In this document: piece by piece, positions 16,875 through 25,455 of the stretch
Layout: each line of letters begins with the position of its first letter
How positions within the stretch are numbered: the stretch's first letter is position 1
From: Luteipulveratus mongoliensis
GTDB lineage: Bacteria > Actinomycetota > Actinomycetes > Actinomycetales > Dermatophilaceae
Assembly (NCBI RefSeq): GCF_001190945.1
Contig: NZ_CP011112.1
Span: forward strand, 5,022,001-5,086,000
Direction: 5' to 3'
Length of the DNA: 64,000 bases
Notes under the pieces: model-generated
What the model was told of the DNA's origin: nothing
Databases searched by the model: none
The model's input: the letters and a program-made list of their open reading frames with translations, nothing else
Program-made: the position numbers and the translations under genes

Positions 16875-17015
16875 ATGCCAGACGAACACGTGGGCTCCGG
16901 TGGTTTGGACGATCTCAACGACTTGTCGGCGCACTGGTTGGGCGATCACCTCAGTAAGACGCCGCCGCTCGAGCACGACCAACAGCTGTCACTCGTCGAG
17001 GGTCGTGCCGCATGA
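16875..17015 (+). CDS. 46-residue acidic microprotein
   Basis: ATG at 16875 lies one base after the previous stop, and its own TGA overlaps the next ATG (ATGA at 17012-17015). The 46-residue product is acidic with an LDDLNDLSAHWLGDHL helix. No function can be assigned; the ordered overlaps on both sides support translation. Confidence 0.5.
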   Translation: MPDEHVGSGGLDDLNDLSAHWLGDHLSKTPPLEHDQQLSLVEGRAA

Positions 17016-17293
17016 CCACCTACGGGTCAACGGCTTGGCGGATGCCGACCAGCGCCACCGGTCACGTGGACCAAGGCGTGCCATCAGCCGATAGTGAGCC
17101 TCAGGGGATCCCGATGAGCCAGACGGTCACCGTCGACGCAGCCACCTTGTTCTCGGTCCTGAACTGGACAGGCGTGCCGCCCGACCGCTGGAACGAGGAT
17201 GCCCGCCAAGCCTGGCGCGCCTTGATGGCTTGCCTGCCGGATTCCGATCGGCGGCTGATCGCCGAGCCTCGGGCTTGGCGAGACAGCAGATGA
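17012..17293 (+). CDS. Unknown 93-residue protein, last of the chain
   Basis: ATG overlaps the previous stop. The second half, from about residue 35 (MSQTVTVDAATLFSVLNW), reads like an independent small domain ending DRRLIAEPRAW; an internal ATG at 17114 could start a shorter 59-residue form. No family is recognised. Confidence 0.5.
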   Translation: MTTYGSTAWRMPTSATGHVDQGVPSADSEPQGIPMSQTVTVDAATLFSVLNWTGVPPDRWNEDARQAWRALMACLPDSDRRLIAEPRAWRDSR

Positions 17294-17514
17294 CTGTCAG
17301 TCAACGCTCCAGCACCTCTGTGCCGTACGTAATTCCTGCACTCACCTAAGGAGGCTGGCGCTACAGACAGCTTGATCTAAGACATCGCCGACCAACTGTC
17401 ATCAGCAATACATTCCGCACGGCGTCTCCGCGCAGGCGTCGAGCCGTCTTTTAGATAGGGGTAAATGATATGCGTCGAGTTCAGATAATAACCACGGGTG
17501 CCAAGGGGTTTGAT

Positions 17515-18333
17515 ATGCGACGTCATCGCGCCGTTGTTCTGATCTCAGCCGTTGCACTCGCAAGCGGCTCTCTGCTCGGACTGGGGTCTGGCCAGAGCCA
17601 CGCCCAGGCGAAAGCTCCGAACTCGTTTAACTTCTTCTCGTACTCCGGAGAGTCCGAGCAGACCGTGCTTGACCGGGCACGCGCTGAGGCTGGCCCGGAA
17701 GCAGTCAACAAGGTGGTGGCTACCCAGGATGCCGACCGTCCTGGAGGCTTCGCGCTTCCGACCGAGAACCCAGCGGTAGAGGGTCCTCGGGTGATGGGAC
17801 CTGACAAGGTCACGCCCGGGCCATTCGTCGACCGAGCACCCCAGCCGCCGAACAGGGAAGCTCCGGCAAAGTCTGGTGATGTGGAGATCATGGCGCAGGG
17901 CAAGCAGCTCGGCGGGCCGGTGAACAACCGGCGCACCTGGCGCATGTATTACACCGCCACCTACGGGTCGTGCGGCCCAATCTCGTGCACGATCACCGAC
18001 AAGATCACCTTCAGGGTCGACTTCGACCCTGGCATCAAAGCCAGTCGTGTCTTCATGAACTACCGCTACTTCCCATCGACCGGCAAGTTCGGCCGACCCG
18101 GCTTCAGCACCCGTGCCTACATCCCGAACCTCCAGATCGGCGACGCCTACGTGGACGCATTCAACGAGGGCAGCATCACCAAGTACATTCCGCAGGGTTG
18201 GTCCCTGAAGGGTCGCGGCTTCCAGTTCGACATCACGACCCATACCCCAGTCAACGGACAGCAGAAGTTCGTGGCGTACCACTCCGGCTGGGGAGCGTGT
18301 AACACTGCTTCGACCCCGACCTGCAAGTGGTGA
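17515..18333 (+). CDS. Secreted protein of unknown function
   Basis: This protein has 272 residues from the ATG at 17515, chosen because AAGGGG lies 6 nt upstream and a clean Sec signal peptide then begins (MRRHRAVVLISAVALASG, AQA cleavage). An upstream in-frame ATG at 17470 also has a TAGGGG. The mature protein has a Pro-rich linker and a C-terminal beta-rich domain with Cys pairs (YGSCGPISCTI and WGACNTASTPTC) that could form disulfides. No family is recognised. It overlaps the next gene by 4 nt. Confidence 0.75.
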   Translation: MRRHRAVVLISAVALASGSLLGLGSGQSHAQAKAPNSFNFFSYSGESEQTVLDRARAEAGPEAVNKVVATQDADRPGGFALPTENPAVEGPRVMGPDKVTPGPFVDRAPQPPNREAPAKSGDVEIMAQGKQLGGPVNNRRTWRMYYTATYGSCGPISCTITDKITFRVDFDPGIKASRVFMNYRYFPSTGKFGRPGFSTRAYIPNLQIGDAYVDAFNEGSITKYIPQGWSLKGRGFQFDITTHTPVNGQQKFVAYHSGWGACNTASTPTCKW

Positions 18334-18737
18334 CGGAGCGCGACGTGAGTGATGTTCCCGTGGAGGATCTAGCGCCGGACGAGCGGTTCATGCTCGCTGG
18401 CCGGCCAGATCTGCCGGTCGCGACCAGGCTTGCCCTGGCTGGTACCCCTGACTGGTCCGAGCTGCTGATCCACCATGACCTCGAGCCCGAAGTGCTGGCT
18501 GAGATCCTTACGCAGCATCCGGAGGCTCGTGCGGACGTGGCGGTGCATCCGAATGCGGATCTCGAACTCATGGAGACCGCACCGCTGGACCAGCTGATCC
18601 AACCCGCCTTGGAGCGCTACGCCGGACGGCGCGGGCTAACTGGTGAGCGAGAGTCAGCGTTCCGTTCTGGTGCCGAGGCGGCCCGTGGCCGCGGGCTGAC
18701 ACTAGGCGAGTTCTGGCGTGAGTTCTCCGAGTCATAG
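18330..18737 (+). CDS. Cytosolic partner of the secreted protein
   Basis: This 135-residue soluble protein starts at GTG 18330, overlapping the upstream stop (GTGA); GTG 18327 is an alternative. The sequence has short helical repeats (FMLAGRPDLPVATRLALAGTP, LEPEVLAEILTQHPE, VHPNADLELMETAP) that resemble leucine-rich-variant type repeats. Translational coupling to a secreted protein makes a toxin-immunity or effector-partner relation possible, although a cytosolic immunity protein would require the effector to act inside cells. A terminator follows directly. Confidence 0.7.
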   Translation: MTERDVSDVPVEDLAPDERFMLAGRPDLPVATRLALAGTPDWSELLIHHDLEPEVLAEILTQHPEARADVAVHPNADLELMETAPLDQLIQPALERYAGRRGLTGERESAFRSGAEAARGRGLTLGEFWREFSES

Positions 18738-18745
18738 GACAAAAG

Positions 18746-18778
18746 GGTGCCCCGTCTCCTCGGACGAGACGGGGCACC
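18746..18778 (+). terminator. Intrinsic terminator-like hairpin
   Basis: GGTGCCCCGTCTC (18746-18758) and GAGACGGGGCACC (18766-18778) form a perfect 13-bp stem around a 7-nt loop, 8 bp after the stop of the preceding gene. No T-run follows. The rest of 18779-19030 shows no gene. Confidence 0.85.
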
Positions 18779-19030
18779 ATGTTGCTGCGACACCGTGACC
18801 GGTCGGGCACCTACCCTCGGGATGCTGGCAGGAACTGAAAGTTGAGAGGCCCGGCGTATCCAAGTCTTCCTCCTGCACCCAGTGCGGGCTGCCCGTGCTG
18901 AGGCGCGGTTGGCGTCGGCGGGTCAGACGGAGTCGACGGGCGTCTCCCGAGCCCAGGTCCGGTCATCGGCTCCAGACCCCGAGCGGTCAGGCGCGGCTAG
19001 GCAGCACAAGACCGTAGAGAGGCGTCGGCA

Positions 19031-22021
19031 GTGACGTGGTTCGAGGACGTCGCACCAGCGGTGCGACTCAAGCTGGCGACCGACGCCGAGCCCGGGCTGC
19101 GGCGAGCACAGCTCGGTGCTGCCTGGGCGCTCGGCGCTGCGTTCATGTCAGGGCGCCCAACGGCTGCGATGGCCGTCTTGCCCACGGGTACCGGTAAGTC
19201 AGCGGTGCTCGGACTGGTGCCGCTCCTAGTCCCCACGGATCGGCCGGTCCTCCTCGCGGCCCCTAACCGGCTCGTACGAGACCAACTGGCTGCCGCGTTG
19301 AGCAGCCAAGAGGTCCTACGCCGGGTCGGGGTCGTCCCGGTCGACGTCCCCAACCCCAAGGTTCACGTTGTCGAACATCGGCTGGCCACCCCTGATGACT
19401 GGATCGCCGCTGCGCGAGACGCCGACGTCGTCGTCGGGACCACGGGGGTCCTGTCGCCTACTTACAGCGAAGTCGCTGAACCTCCACGCGGACTGTTCCG
19501 CATGGTGCTCGTAGATGAAGCCCACCATGTCCCGGCCAAGACATGGACCGCGCTTCTCGACGCGCTGCCCGGCACCCACCGAGCCCTGGTGACGGCGACT
19601 CCGGTCAGGTCAGACGGCCAAGAGATTCAAGCCGAACTCGTCTACTCCTACGCCCTCTCCGACGCGCTGCGCGACGGCGTCATCGCTCCAGTCCAGTTCA
19701 AGCCGGTCATCCCTCGACCTGGACAGAGCCGCGACGAGGCACTTGCCGAAGCTGCCGTCGAACGACTCCGCGACCCTGAACACCAGGCAGGACGGAGCCT
19801 GCTCATCGTGCGAGCTGGCGGAATCGCAGAAGCCAAAGAGCTCGTCGACATCTACAAGGCAGCCGGCGCCGACCTCGCTCTTGTCACAGGCATGACCACG
19901 CCCCGCACGCTCAAGAAGATCCTCGCCCAGCTCGACGCCGATGAACTCCATGGCCTTGCCAGCGTCGGTGTGCTCGGCGAAGGCTTCGACTACCCGCGGC
20001 TCAAGATCGCCGTCTATCACCGCAAGCACCAGTCACTTGGGCCGACGCTCCAGTTCGCCGGACGCGTCAGTCGCACAGCAGCCGGTCTCGGGCCCGCTGA
20101 GCTGCTGGCCGTTCCGGGTGAGGACATCGCCGCCGACACCCGTCAGCTGTACGAGTCCGACTCCGACTGGAGCCGCATCCTCGCGGGGCTCGCCGACGCC
20201 GCAGTCCAGGACGAACGCGAACGTCGCCAGTTCCTTGACTCTCTTGGCGACCTGCGTGTCCACTCCCTGATGCCTGAACCTCTATCGGCAGCCGCTCTGC
20301 GGCCTGCCAAGGACGTCCAGGTCGTCCGGATCACCGCATCCGACGCAGCCACTATCGACCTCGGAAGCGCACGGCTGGGCCGCATCCGAGGAGACGTCGT
20401 CATGGACCGACTCACCCAAGACCACCGGATGCGAGTCGTCGTCACCGCCAGCGCGAGCCGCCCCGCCTGGGTTACCAGCGATGCGCTCGACACCGAGCAA
20501 CACGAGCTGTTCATCATTGTGAAGGACGCCGTCGAGCCGCTCCTCTACGTTCATGCACCCAGCGACTCTGCCGCCCACCTTCTGGTCGACTTGCTTGGGT
20601 TCACCGACTTCGCCGCGCAGGACACCGGCTGGATCGCACGGTTCCTCAACGGCCTGGACGTCATCTCGTACTTTTCTGTCGGGATGCGGGCCACACGACT
20701 ACCCGGCGGCACTCTTGCGACCTACCGGACGCTCGCCGGCACGTCGGTCGGGACAGCCGTGTCGGCCACCGACAGCATCGCCTACGCCGCAGGCCACCTC
20801 ATCCTCCAAGCCAACAATCCCTTCCGCGACGGGACGTTGTCCGCAGCGGTCGGCGTCAGCATGGGCCGAGCCAAGGTATGGAACTCGGGCAGCACCGACC
20901 TGAACGGCTTCTTTGGGTGGTGCAACGAGGTCGGCCGACTCGGCCGAACAGCCACCGGTGACCCCCTCGCCGCGCCACGGCTGGGACTGCGCATTCCACA
21001 GACGTTGCGAGAGTTCCCCCAGAACCCCCTTGCCGTGAACGTCGACAGCCGCATGCTCTACACGGCCGCCTACGTCGAACTAGGTGCGCGACGAATCCCG
21101 CTGGTAGAACTCGAACTCACACCGGAGTGGAAGAGCAGCACCAGCATCGAAGTCACGGGGCACGCAGGTGCAGACATCGTGCTCCGAGCCGAGCTCGACA
21201 CCACAGGGTCGCTTCAGCCGCTGCCGGGAGACCCGGGCCTCCTCTGCTACCTCGACGGCGCGCATCTCGGCGTGCCGCTGCACCACGCGCTCGAAGAGCG
21301 ATCCAGCCTCACCGTTTACTACGCCGATGCCTCAAGCAGCTCTGGGAACCGCCTCTACACGCCACCCACAGCACACCTCGCATTCCCGCCCGAGCTTCTC
21401 GTCCAAGCCGACTGGTCCCACGTCGACACTCACCATGAGAGCAAGCCTGGGCGCAACGGAAGGAAGAATGTCCAGCAGGCCATGGCCGACTGGCACACCG
21501 ACATCGGAACCGGCAGTCCGCAGGCGCGTGTGCTCAACGACGACGGTGCCGGCGAGATAGCCGACCTGATCGTCATCAACTTCCCGCCGTCGTGGCTCGA
21601 CCAGAACGGCAGCATCACGCCGTTCGCTGACCTCCCTGTCGACCCTGTCCGAGTCACTCTGAGCCACTGCAAGTGGGCTGGTTCCGACAAGCCTCGCCGC
21701 AACCTCAGCGATGTCGACCAGCTGGTCGGTCAAGCCCACAGATCCGTTCGATGGTTGGCCAACCCTCGCGCTTTTTGGCAGACGCTCGCCGTACGCTCGG
21801 GCGGCCGAACGAAGACCCTCGCGGGTGACGTCGCTGAGACGACCGCGATCCTCAATCACCTGGCGATCAACACTCCGAACACCGAGTTCACCATCCAGGT
21901 CGTTCAGCCGGGCTTGGACACATCGCAGGTGCCGGGATGGGAAGCGGGGGAAACCCTGCTCTCCTTCCTGGTCGACGCTGCTGGCACGGTTGGCGCGCAA
22001 GTCTCCGTCATTGGTGCATAG
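19031..22021 (+). CDS. SF2 DEAH helicase with putative C-terminal nuclease domain
   Basis: This 996-residue protein has standard SF2 motifs: Walker A PTGTGKS at 51-57, DEAH at 162-165, TATP at 188-191 and motif VI QFAGRVSR at 341-348. The RecA-like core ends near residue 400. A long middle region of unknown fold follows. The last 150 residues contain EIADLIVI (Asp845), a VTLSHCKW strand (Cys880-Lys881) and a DVDQLVGQAHRSVRW helix. That order, Asp then x-x-Lys on a strand then a helix with Gln, resembles PD-(D/E)XK nucleases with a Cys in place of the usual acidic residue. A helicase-nuclease fusion alone in an accessory island suggests anti-phage defence, but this is inferred. Start is GTG after AGAGAGG. 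Confidence 0.85.
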   Translation: MTWFEDVAPAVRLKLATDAEPGLRRAQLGAAWALGAAFMSGRPTAAMAVLPTGTGKSAVLGLVPLLVPTDRPVLLAAPNRLVRDQLAAALSSQEVLRRVGVVPVDVPNPKVHVVEHRLATPDDWIAAARDADVVVGTTGVLSPTYSEVAEPPRGLFRMVLVDEAHHVPAKTWTALLDALPGTHRALVTATPVRSDGQEIQAELVYSYALSDALRDGVIAPVQFKPVIPRPGQSRDEALAEAAVERLRDPEHQAGRSLLIVRAGGIAEAKELVDIYKAAGADLALVTGMTTPRTLKKILAQLDADELHGLASVGVLGEGFDYPRLKIAVYHRKHQSLGPTLQFAGRVSRTAAGLGPAELLAVPGEDIAADTRQLYESDSDWSRILAGLADAAVQDERERRQFLDSLGDLRVHSLMPEPLSAAALRPAKDVQVVRITASDAATIDLGSARLGRIRGDVVMDRLTQDHRMRVVVTASASRPAWVTSDALDTEQHELFIIVKDAVEPLLYVHAPSDSAAHLLVDLLGFTDFAAQDTGWIARFLNGLDVISYFSVGMRATRLPGGTLATYRTLAGTSVGTAVSATDSIAYAAGHLILQANNPFRDGTLSAAVGVSMGRAKVWNSGSTDLNGFFGWCNEVGRLGRTATGDPLAAPRLGLRIPQTLREFPQNPLAVNVDSRMLYTAAYVELGARRIPLVELELTPEWKSSTSIEVTGHAGADIVLRAELDTTGSLQPLPGDPGLLCYLDGAHLGVPLHHALEERSSLTVYYADASSSSGNRLYTPPTAHLAFPPELLVQADWSHVDTHHESKPGRNGRKNVQQAMADWHTDIGTGSPQARVLNDDGAGEIADLIVINFPPSWLDQNGSITPFADLPVDPVRVTLSHCKWAGSDKPRRNLSDVDQLVGQAHRSVRWLANPRAFWQTLAVRSGGRTKTLAGDVAETTAILNHLAINTPNTEFTIQVVQPGLDTSQVPGWEAGETLLSFLVDAAGTVGAQVSVIGA

Positions 22022-22146
22022 CGTCACGGTCCGCTACTCGCCGCGTTAGAGATGGCCCTGGACGAATACTCTGAGGGCCTCCAGCATGCCGCGGTCAAGT
22101 CACGGACGCCTGGACCAGACTCAGCCTTGGGTGATCGTGTGTCGAT

Positions 22147-22776
22147 CTACGGCGTGGACTCCAGTTCGGGCATATGCGTGATGTCAAACTTCACTCCGTG
22201 CTTGCTGCTAAGGGAGCAGATCCACGAGGGTCTATCCGTGGTGCCATGCACGCTCATGGCACTGTCTTTGCCTTCGGGGCACAGCGGGCAGGCACTGATC
22301 GGTGTGGTCCACCAGACCCTGCCCCGAGAGTCCCGCTCGAACAGGCCCAGGCCGAACGGCAGGACGTCAAACCCCTCATCCCTGAGACTCCGTCCAGCCC
22401 TCATGAGACGCGCCGAAAACATGATGCCGGCACCTCCAACGAGAATGCCAACAATCGCCAGCACTGACGGCAGCCTGACGCTGAAGAGAAAGGTTCCGAC
22501 ACCGATCACCCCAGAGATGATCGACAACAGGTCGGGCGGCATGATCTGCTGGGCGTCCGTTCGCCCGTAGGGCATCTCGACGCGGTCGAAAGGGTCCCGC
22601 TGCTGCGACTGGAAGATCAAGTCGCGTCCGGCACTGATGTCTCTGCCAGCGTTAAGTCCTCCCTCGTTGTACCGCTGATCGTTCGATGGCTGGATACCCA
22701 CTGGCTCGCCGCACCCCGAACAGAACCTCGCCGCGTCTGGAAGAGGGGTTCCGCACTCGCACTGCCCATTGATCAT
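22147..22776 (-). CDS. Zinc-ribbon membrane protein
   Basis: This protein has 209 residues from the ATG at 22776 (GTG 22782 is also in frame behind GGAGAG). The N-terminus has a four-Cys zinc ribbon (C6, C8, C19, C22). A Gly-rich GGLNAGRDISAGRDLIF linker follows, then two transmembrane segments around 85-120, and a C-terminal part with a second Cys pair (ACPLC) and one more Cys. The ribbon and tail are probably cytosolic. No named family fits. It converges with the helicase-nuclease gene, 125 bp away. Confidence 0.65.
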   Translation of the reverse strand: MINGQCECGTPLPDAARFCSGCGEPVGIQPSNDQRYNEGGLNAGRDISAGRDLIFQSQQRDPFDRVEMPYGRTDAQQIMPPDLLSIISGVIGVGTFLFSVRLPSVLAIVGILVGGAGIMFSARLMRAGRSLRDEGFDVLPFGLGLFERDSRGRVWWTTPISACPLCPEGKDSAMSVHGTTDRPSWICSLSSKHGVKFDITHMPELESTP

Positions 22777-22782
22777 CGCCAC

Positions 22783-23157
22783 GATCTCTCCTTTGTCCGA
22801 GTCCGCTGAAGGTGAGTAACTATCTCAAGTCGCGAAAAAACCATAGGCGAGGGGTGTGACATCGCCCGGCCACGCCGTGATACGAAGGGAGAGCAGGGGT
22901 CGACATTGGAGTAAACGCGGAACCAGTTCATCACTCGCGGTAGGACCTCAGCACGCGTCGGTACAGATGGGCGTCGCGCTCAACATTGGACGACTGGTAT
23001 CTCGACAGAGCATTCGATCTCGTTCGCAGACCGGACCACCCCCGATGCTCGCTTGGCTGTACGCCCAGCGTCGAAGACCGACCCTTACCTCATCACTGTT
23101 GCCTTAAGCAGCCCCAGCCATCCGCGTCATCAGCTCCCGATCCTCAAGCGGTGGAGC
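22783..23157. other. Intergenic stretch without a recognisable gene
   Basis: These 375 bases lie between two leftward genes and hold the promoter of the zinc-ribbon gene. Short frames on both strands have no ribosome site and no sensible composition. I see no hairpin terminator, repeat or RNA gene here. Confidence 0.5.
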
Positions 23158-24717
23158 TCATCGGCCGATGTCGTCGCCGCGCCCACAGCCCGGAGACTGC
23201 CATCGAGCCGCGCTGTCGTGCACCGCTGGCATCGCCTGCCTGGAGATGGAGACCTCGGTCCGCCAGGGTACCTGCTCGGTGGAAACACGCTCTCGGATCG
23301 CGCTGGCATCGAGTCCGGCTTGGCGCAACTCGCGGACATGAGCATCGACGGCAGCTGCCGAGGCAGGATGACCACCACTCGTTTGGTGTGCAATGTGGCT
23401 CTCCGCGACCTTTCGGGCTTTGTGAGCCTGGACAACCGGATCGCCGTGCAGCCGCTGCAGCAACCCTGGCCGAGAGGCAGTGTGGATGTAGCTCGCCCCA
23501 GATCGTTGTTGATGCCAATCACGGCGGTCCAAGTCGACAACGACCTCTTCTCTTCCGGGTGGGCCGGTCCGCTGCGCTAGCTCGAGGCCCAAACGTTCAG
23601 CCGCTTGATCGAGTCTCTCCAAGTGGCGACCAAGGGTGGCCTCATGCTCCAGTCGTGCGGCGAGCTCGATCACCGCGGCGCCGACAGGCAGCTCGCGGGA
23701 GATGCCGTCCTCGACCCTTCGCGCGAGTTCGCCTGCTTCGTCGGCGGTGCCCTGGATCGCCTCGAGGACGTGGGCACGGGTCCCAGCAACACTCTCGGCC
23801 GTTCGAGTCAACTGATCGCCGCGGGCGTCGTGGGCCTGGTACGAGCGTTCAAGCTCACGCTCCAACCGCTGCTGACGCTCGGCGACCCGGTCGCGAAGTA
23901 CCTCCCGCTCGCCCTCGATGACCTCGAGTTCCTCCGTGACGCCGTGCAACTCTTCGGACAGGTCACGCTCTCGATCGGCTGTCAGATACACGTACCGAGT
24001 GATCTCCGAATAGCGATCCTGATCCGCATCCGTGAGCGTTCGCGTCCACCGGTCCGTACCTGGGTCGTAGCCAAGGTCGACTGCGACCTGGCTCGCTTTT
24101 GCCTGATTCCGTTCGAGGTCGCGACCGGCACGAATGGTTTCACGGGTCAGCTCACGCTTGCGCTCGATGAAGTGTGCGAGTTCCCGGTCGCGCAGGAGCA
24201 GTTGGATCTCTTCGACCACGCGATCGCGGCTGAGGTCGGTCACCTCGCGGAGCATGAAGGTGCTTGGGTAGTTCTGCTCAAGCCGGCGTGCTCGCTCCAA
24301 GGCCGCTTGAGGCAGCTTGGCGAGATCTTCGACCACCCAGATCGCGACACCACCATCCATGAGCAACCGCTCATCCTTGGCCAGCTGACGCTCCGCGGTC
24401 TTGTCGGGCGCTTCACCGGCCTTGGCCTCGATCGCGATCCGCACCTGGTAGTCAGCCGCGTGATCGTGGAATCGGGCGCCGCGATCGGTGTCGTAGTAGA
24501 CATGAACGCCCCAGCCGCGCTCTGATCGCAGGTCCAGCGCCTGCCTGACCTCGTCCTCCCACGACGCGCCGACCTCACCATTGGTGGCGAAGCGTTCGCG
24601 GATGGCGCGGTAGTCGCCCAGGTTGCGCGGCTGTTCGCCTCGATCGACGCGGGCTGGGGCGTACACGTCGCGGTGGTATCGATCCCACTGCGCGTCAGAC
24701 CAATCGGACACCGACAT
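23158..24717 (-). CDS. Nuclease-like N-terminus with long coiled coil
   Basis: This 519-residue protein has its ATG at 24717. Residues about 50-130 contain WEDEVRQAL, then ADYQVRIAIEAKAG, with Asp89 and Glu97-Ala-Lys99. This matches the D...ExK core of restriction-endonuclease-like folds, followed by a Lys/Glu-rich helix. Residues about 180-380 are a highly charged, heptad-rich coiled coil. The C-terminal 120 residues are polar, with HIAHQTSGGHPASAAAVDAHV. It begins 10 bp after the stop of a small upstream gene on the same strand, so the two form an operon. The nuclease reading is motif-level only. Confidence 0.7.
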   Translation of the reverse strand: MSVSDWSDAQWDRYHRDVYAPARVDRGEQPRNLGDYRAIRERFATNGEVGASWEDEVRQALDLRSERGWGVHVYYDTDRGARFHDHAADYQVRIAIEAKAGEAPDKTAERQLAKDERLLMDGGVAIWVVEDLAKLPQAALERARRLEQNYPSTFMLREVTDLSRDRVVEEIQLLLRDRELAHFIERKRELTRETIRAGRDLERNQAKASQVAVDLGYDPGTDRWTRTLTDADQDRYSEITRYVYLTADRERDLSEELHGVTEELEVIEGEREVLRDRVAERQQRLERELERSYQAHDARGDQLTRTAESVAGTRAHVLEAIQGTADEAGELARRVEDGISRELPVGAAVIELAARLEHEATLGRHLERLDQAAERLGLELAQRTGPPGREEVVVDLDRRDWHQQRSGASYIHTASRPGLLQRLHGDPVVQAHKARKVAESHIAHQTSGGHPASAAAVDAHVRELRQAGLDASAIRERVSTEQVPWRTEVSISRQAMPAVHDSAARWQSPGCGRGDDIGR

Positions 24718-24727
24718 CGCTGGCGTC

Positions 24728-25258
24728 CTAGTGGGGGTGCTTCAGTTCGTACTCAAACCAGTCGTCCGGCGACAACCGGCCCGCCGCAACCCAGCGCTCG
24801 TAGTGCTCGCGGGACTGTTCGAACAGCCACGCCCACTTGTCACCGGTCCGCGCACTCATGGCAGCGCCAACCTGACGGTCGACCTCGAAGTACACGTCCG
24901 TCGCGGGCCGGCGCACGACAGGCTCCTTGGTGCCGTTGCGGTTTACATCGATCCATTTCCAGGTGCCCTCGAAGCTGCGGACGAACACCTCGCCGAGGTA
25001 GCGCGCGAACCGGGTTGATCGCTCTGGCCAGTCGAGATCCATCGGGTCGTCGGCCCAGTAGTAGGCCAGAGCCGCGTGCTCGGCGTGCCGCAGCCCCTCC
25101 TCGGTCCACGGGTCAGCCGGCATGTCCGGCACGTCCTCGTTGAAGAAGACCTTCAGCTCGTCATCCATCGCGCTGAGCCAGTCCAAGAACACCGGATCCT
25201 GCTGGTCCCGCTCGCGCTGCGCCAACTCCGCTGCCGTGAATGGCCGGTCACTACTCAT
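24728..25258 (-). CDS. Unknown 176-residue partner of the nuclease-like protein
   Basis: ATG at 25258 has GGGGAG 8 nt upstream. The protein is acidic and rich in Trp/Tyr/Asp (AALAYYWADDPMDLDWPERS, WKWIDVNRNG, WAWLFEQSREHYERW), soluble, with no known motif. Acidic small partners of nucleases are sometimes inhibitors or adaptors; the 10-bp spacing to the downstream gene supports joint function without defining it. Confidence 0.7.
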   Translation of the reverse strand: MSSDRPFTAAELAQRERDQQDPVFLDWLSAMDDELKVFFNEDVPDMPADPWTEEGLRHAEHAALAYYWADDPMDLDWPERSTRFARYLGEVFVRSFEGTWKWIDVNRNGTKEPVVRRPATDVYFEVDRQVGAAMSARTGDKWAWLFEQSREHYERWVAAGRLSPDDWFEYELKHPH

Positions 25259-25455
25259 GCCGCACGCTCCCCATGACAAGCAGCTAGTCGTGGCTACTGC
25301 AGTTCAAACTACCTGGCGGATACGCCCCCGTTCACGCCCTGTTCCGCCGAGTTTGCCCTGCGAACCTAGTAGGGATGGCGGCCAGGGTCACACGATCTGC
25401 CGCCGGCAAACGGCCTTTCCGAGCCACGCCGGAGTCATAGGACGGTGACCGTACG

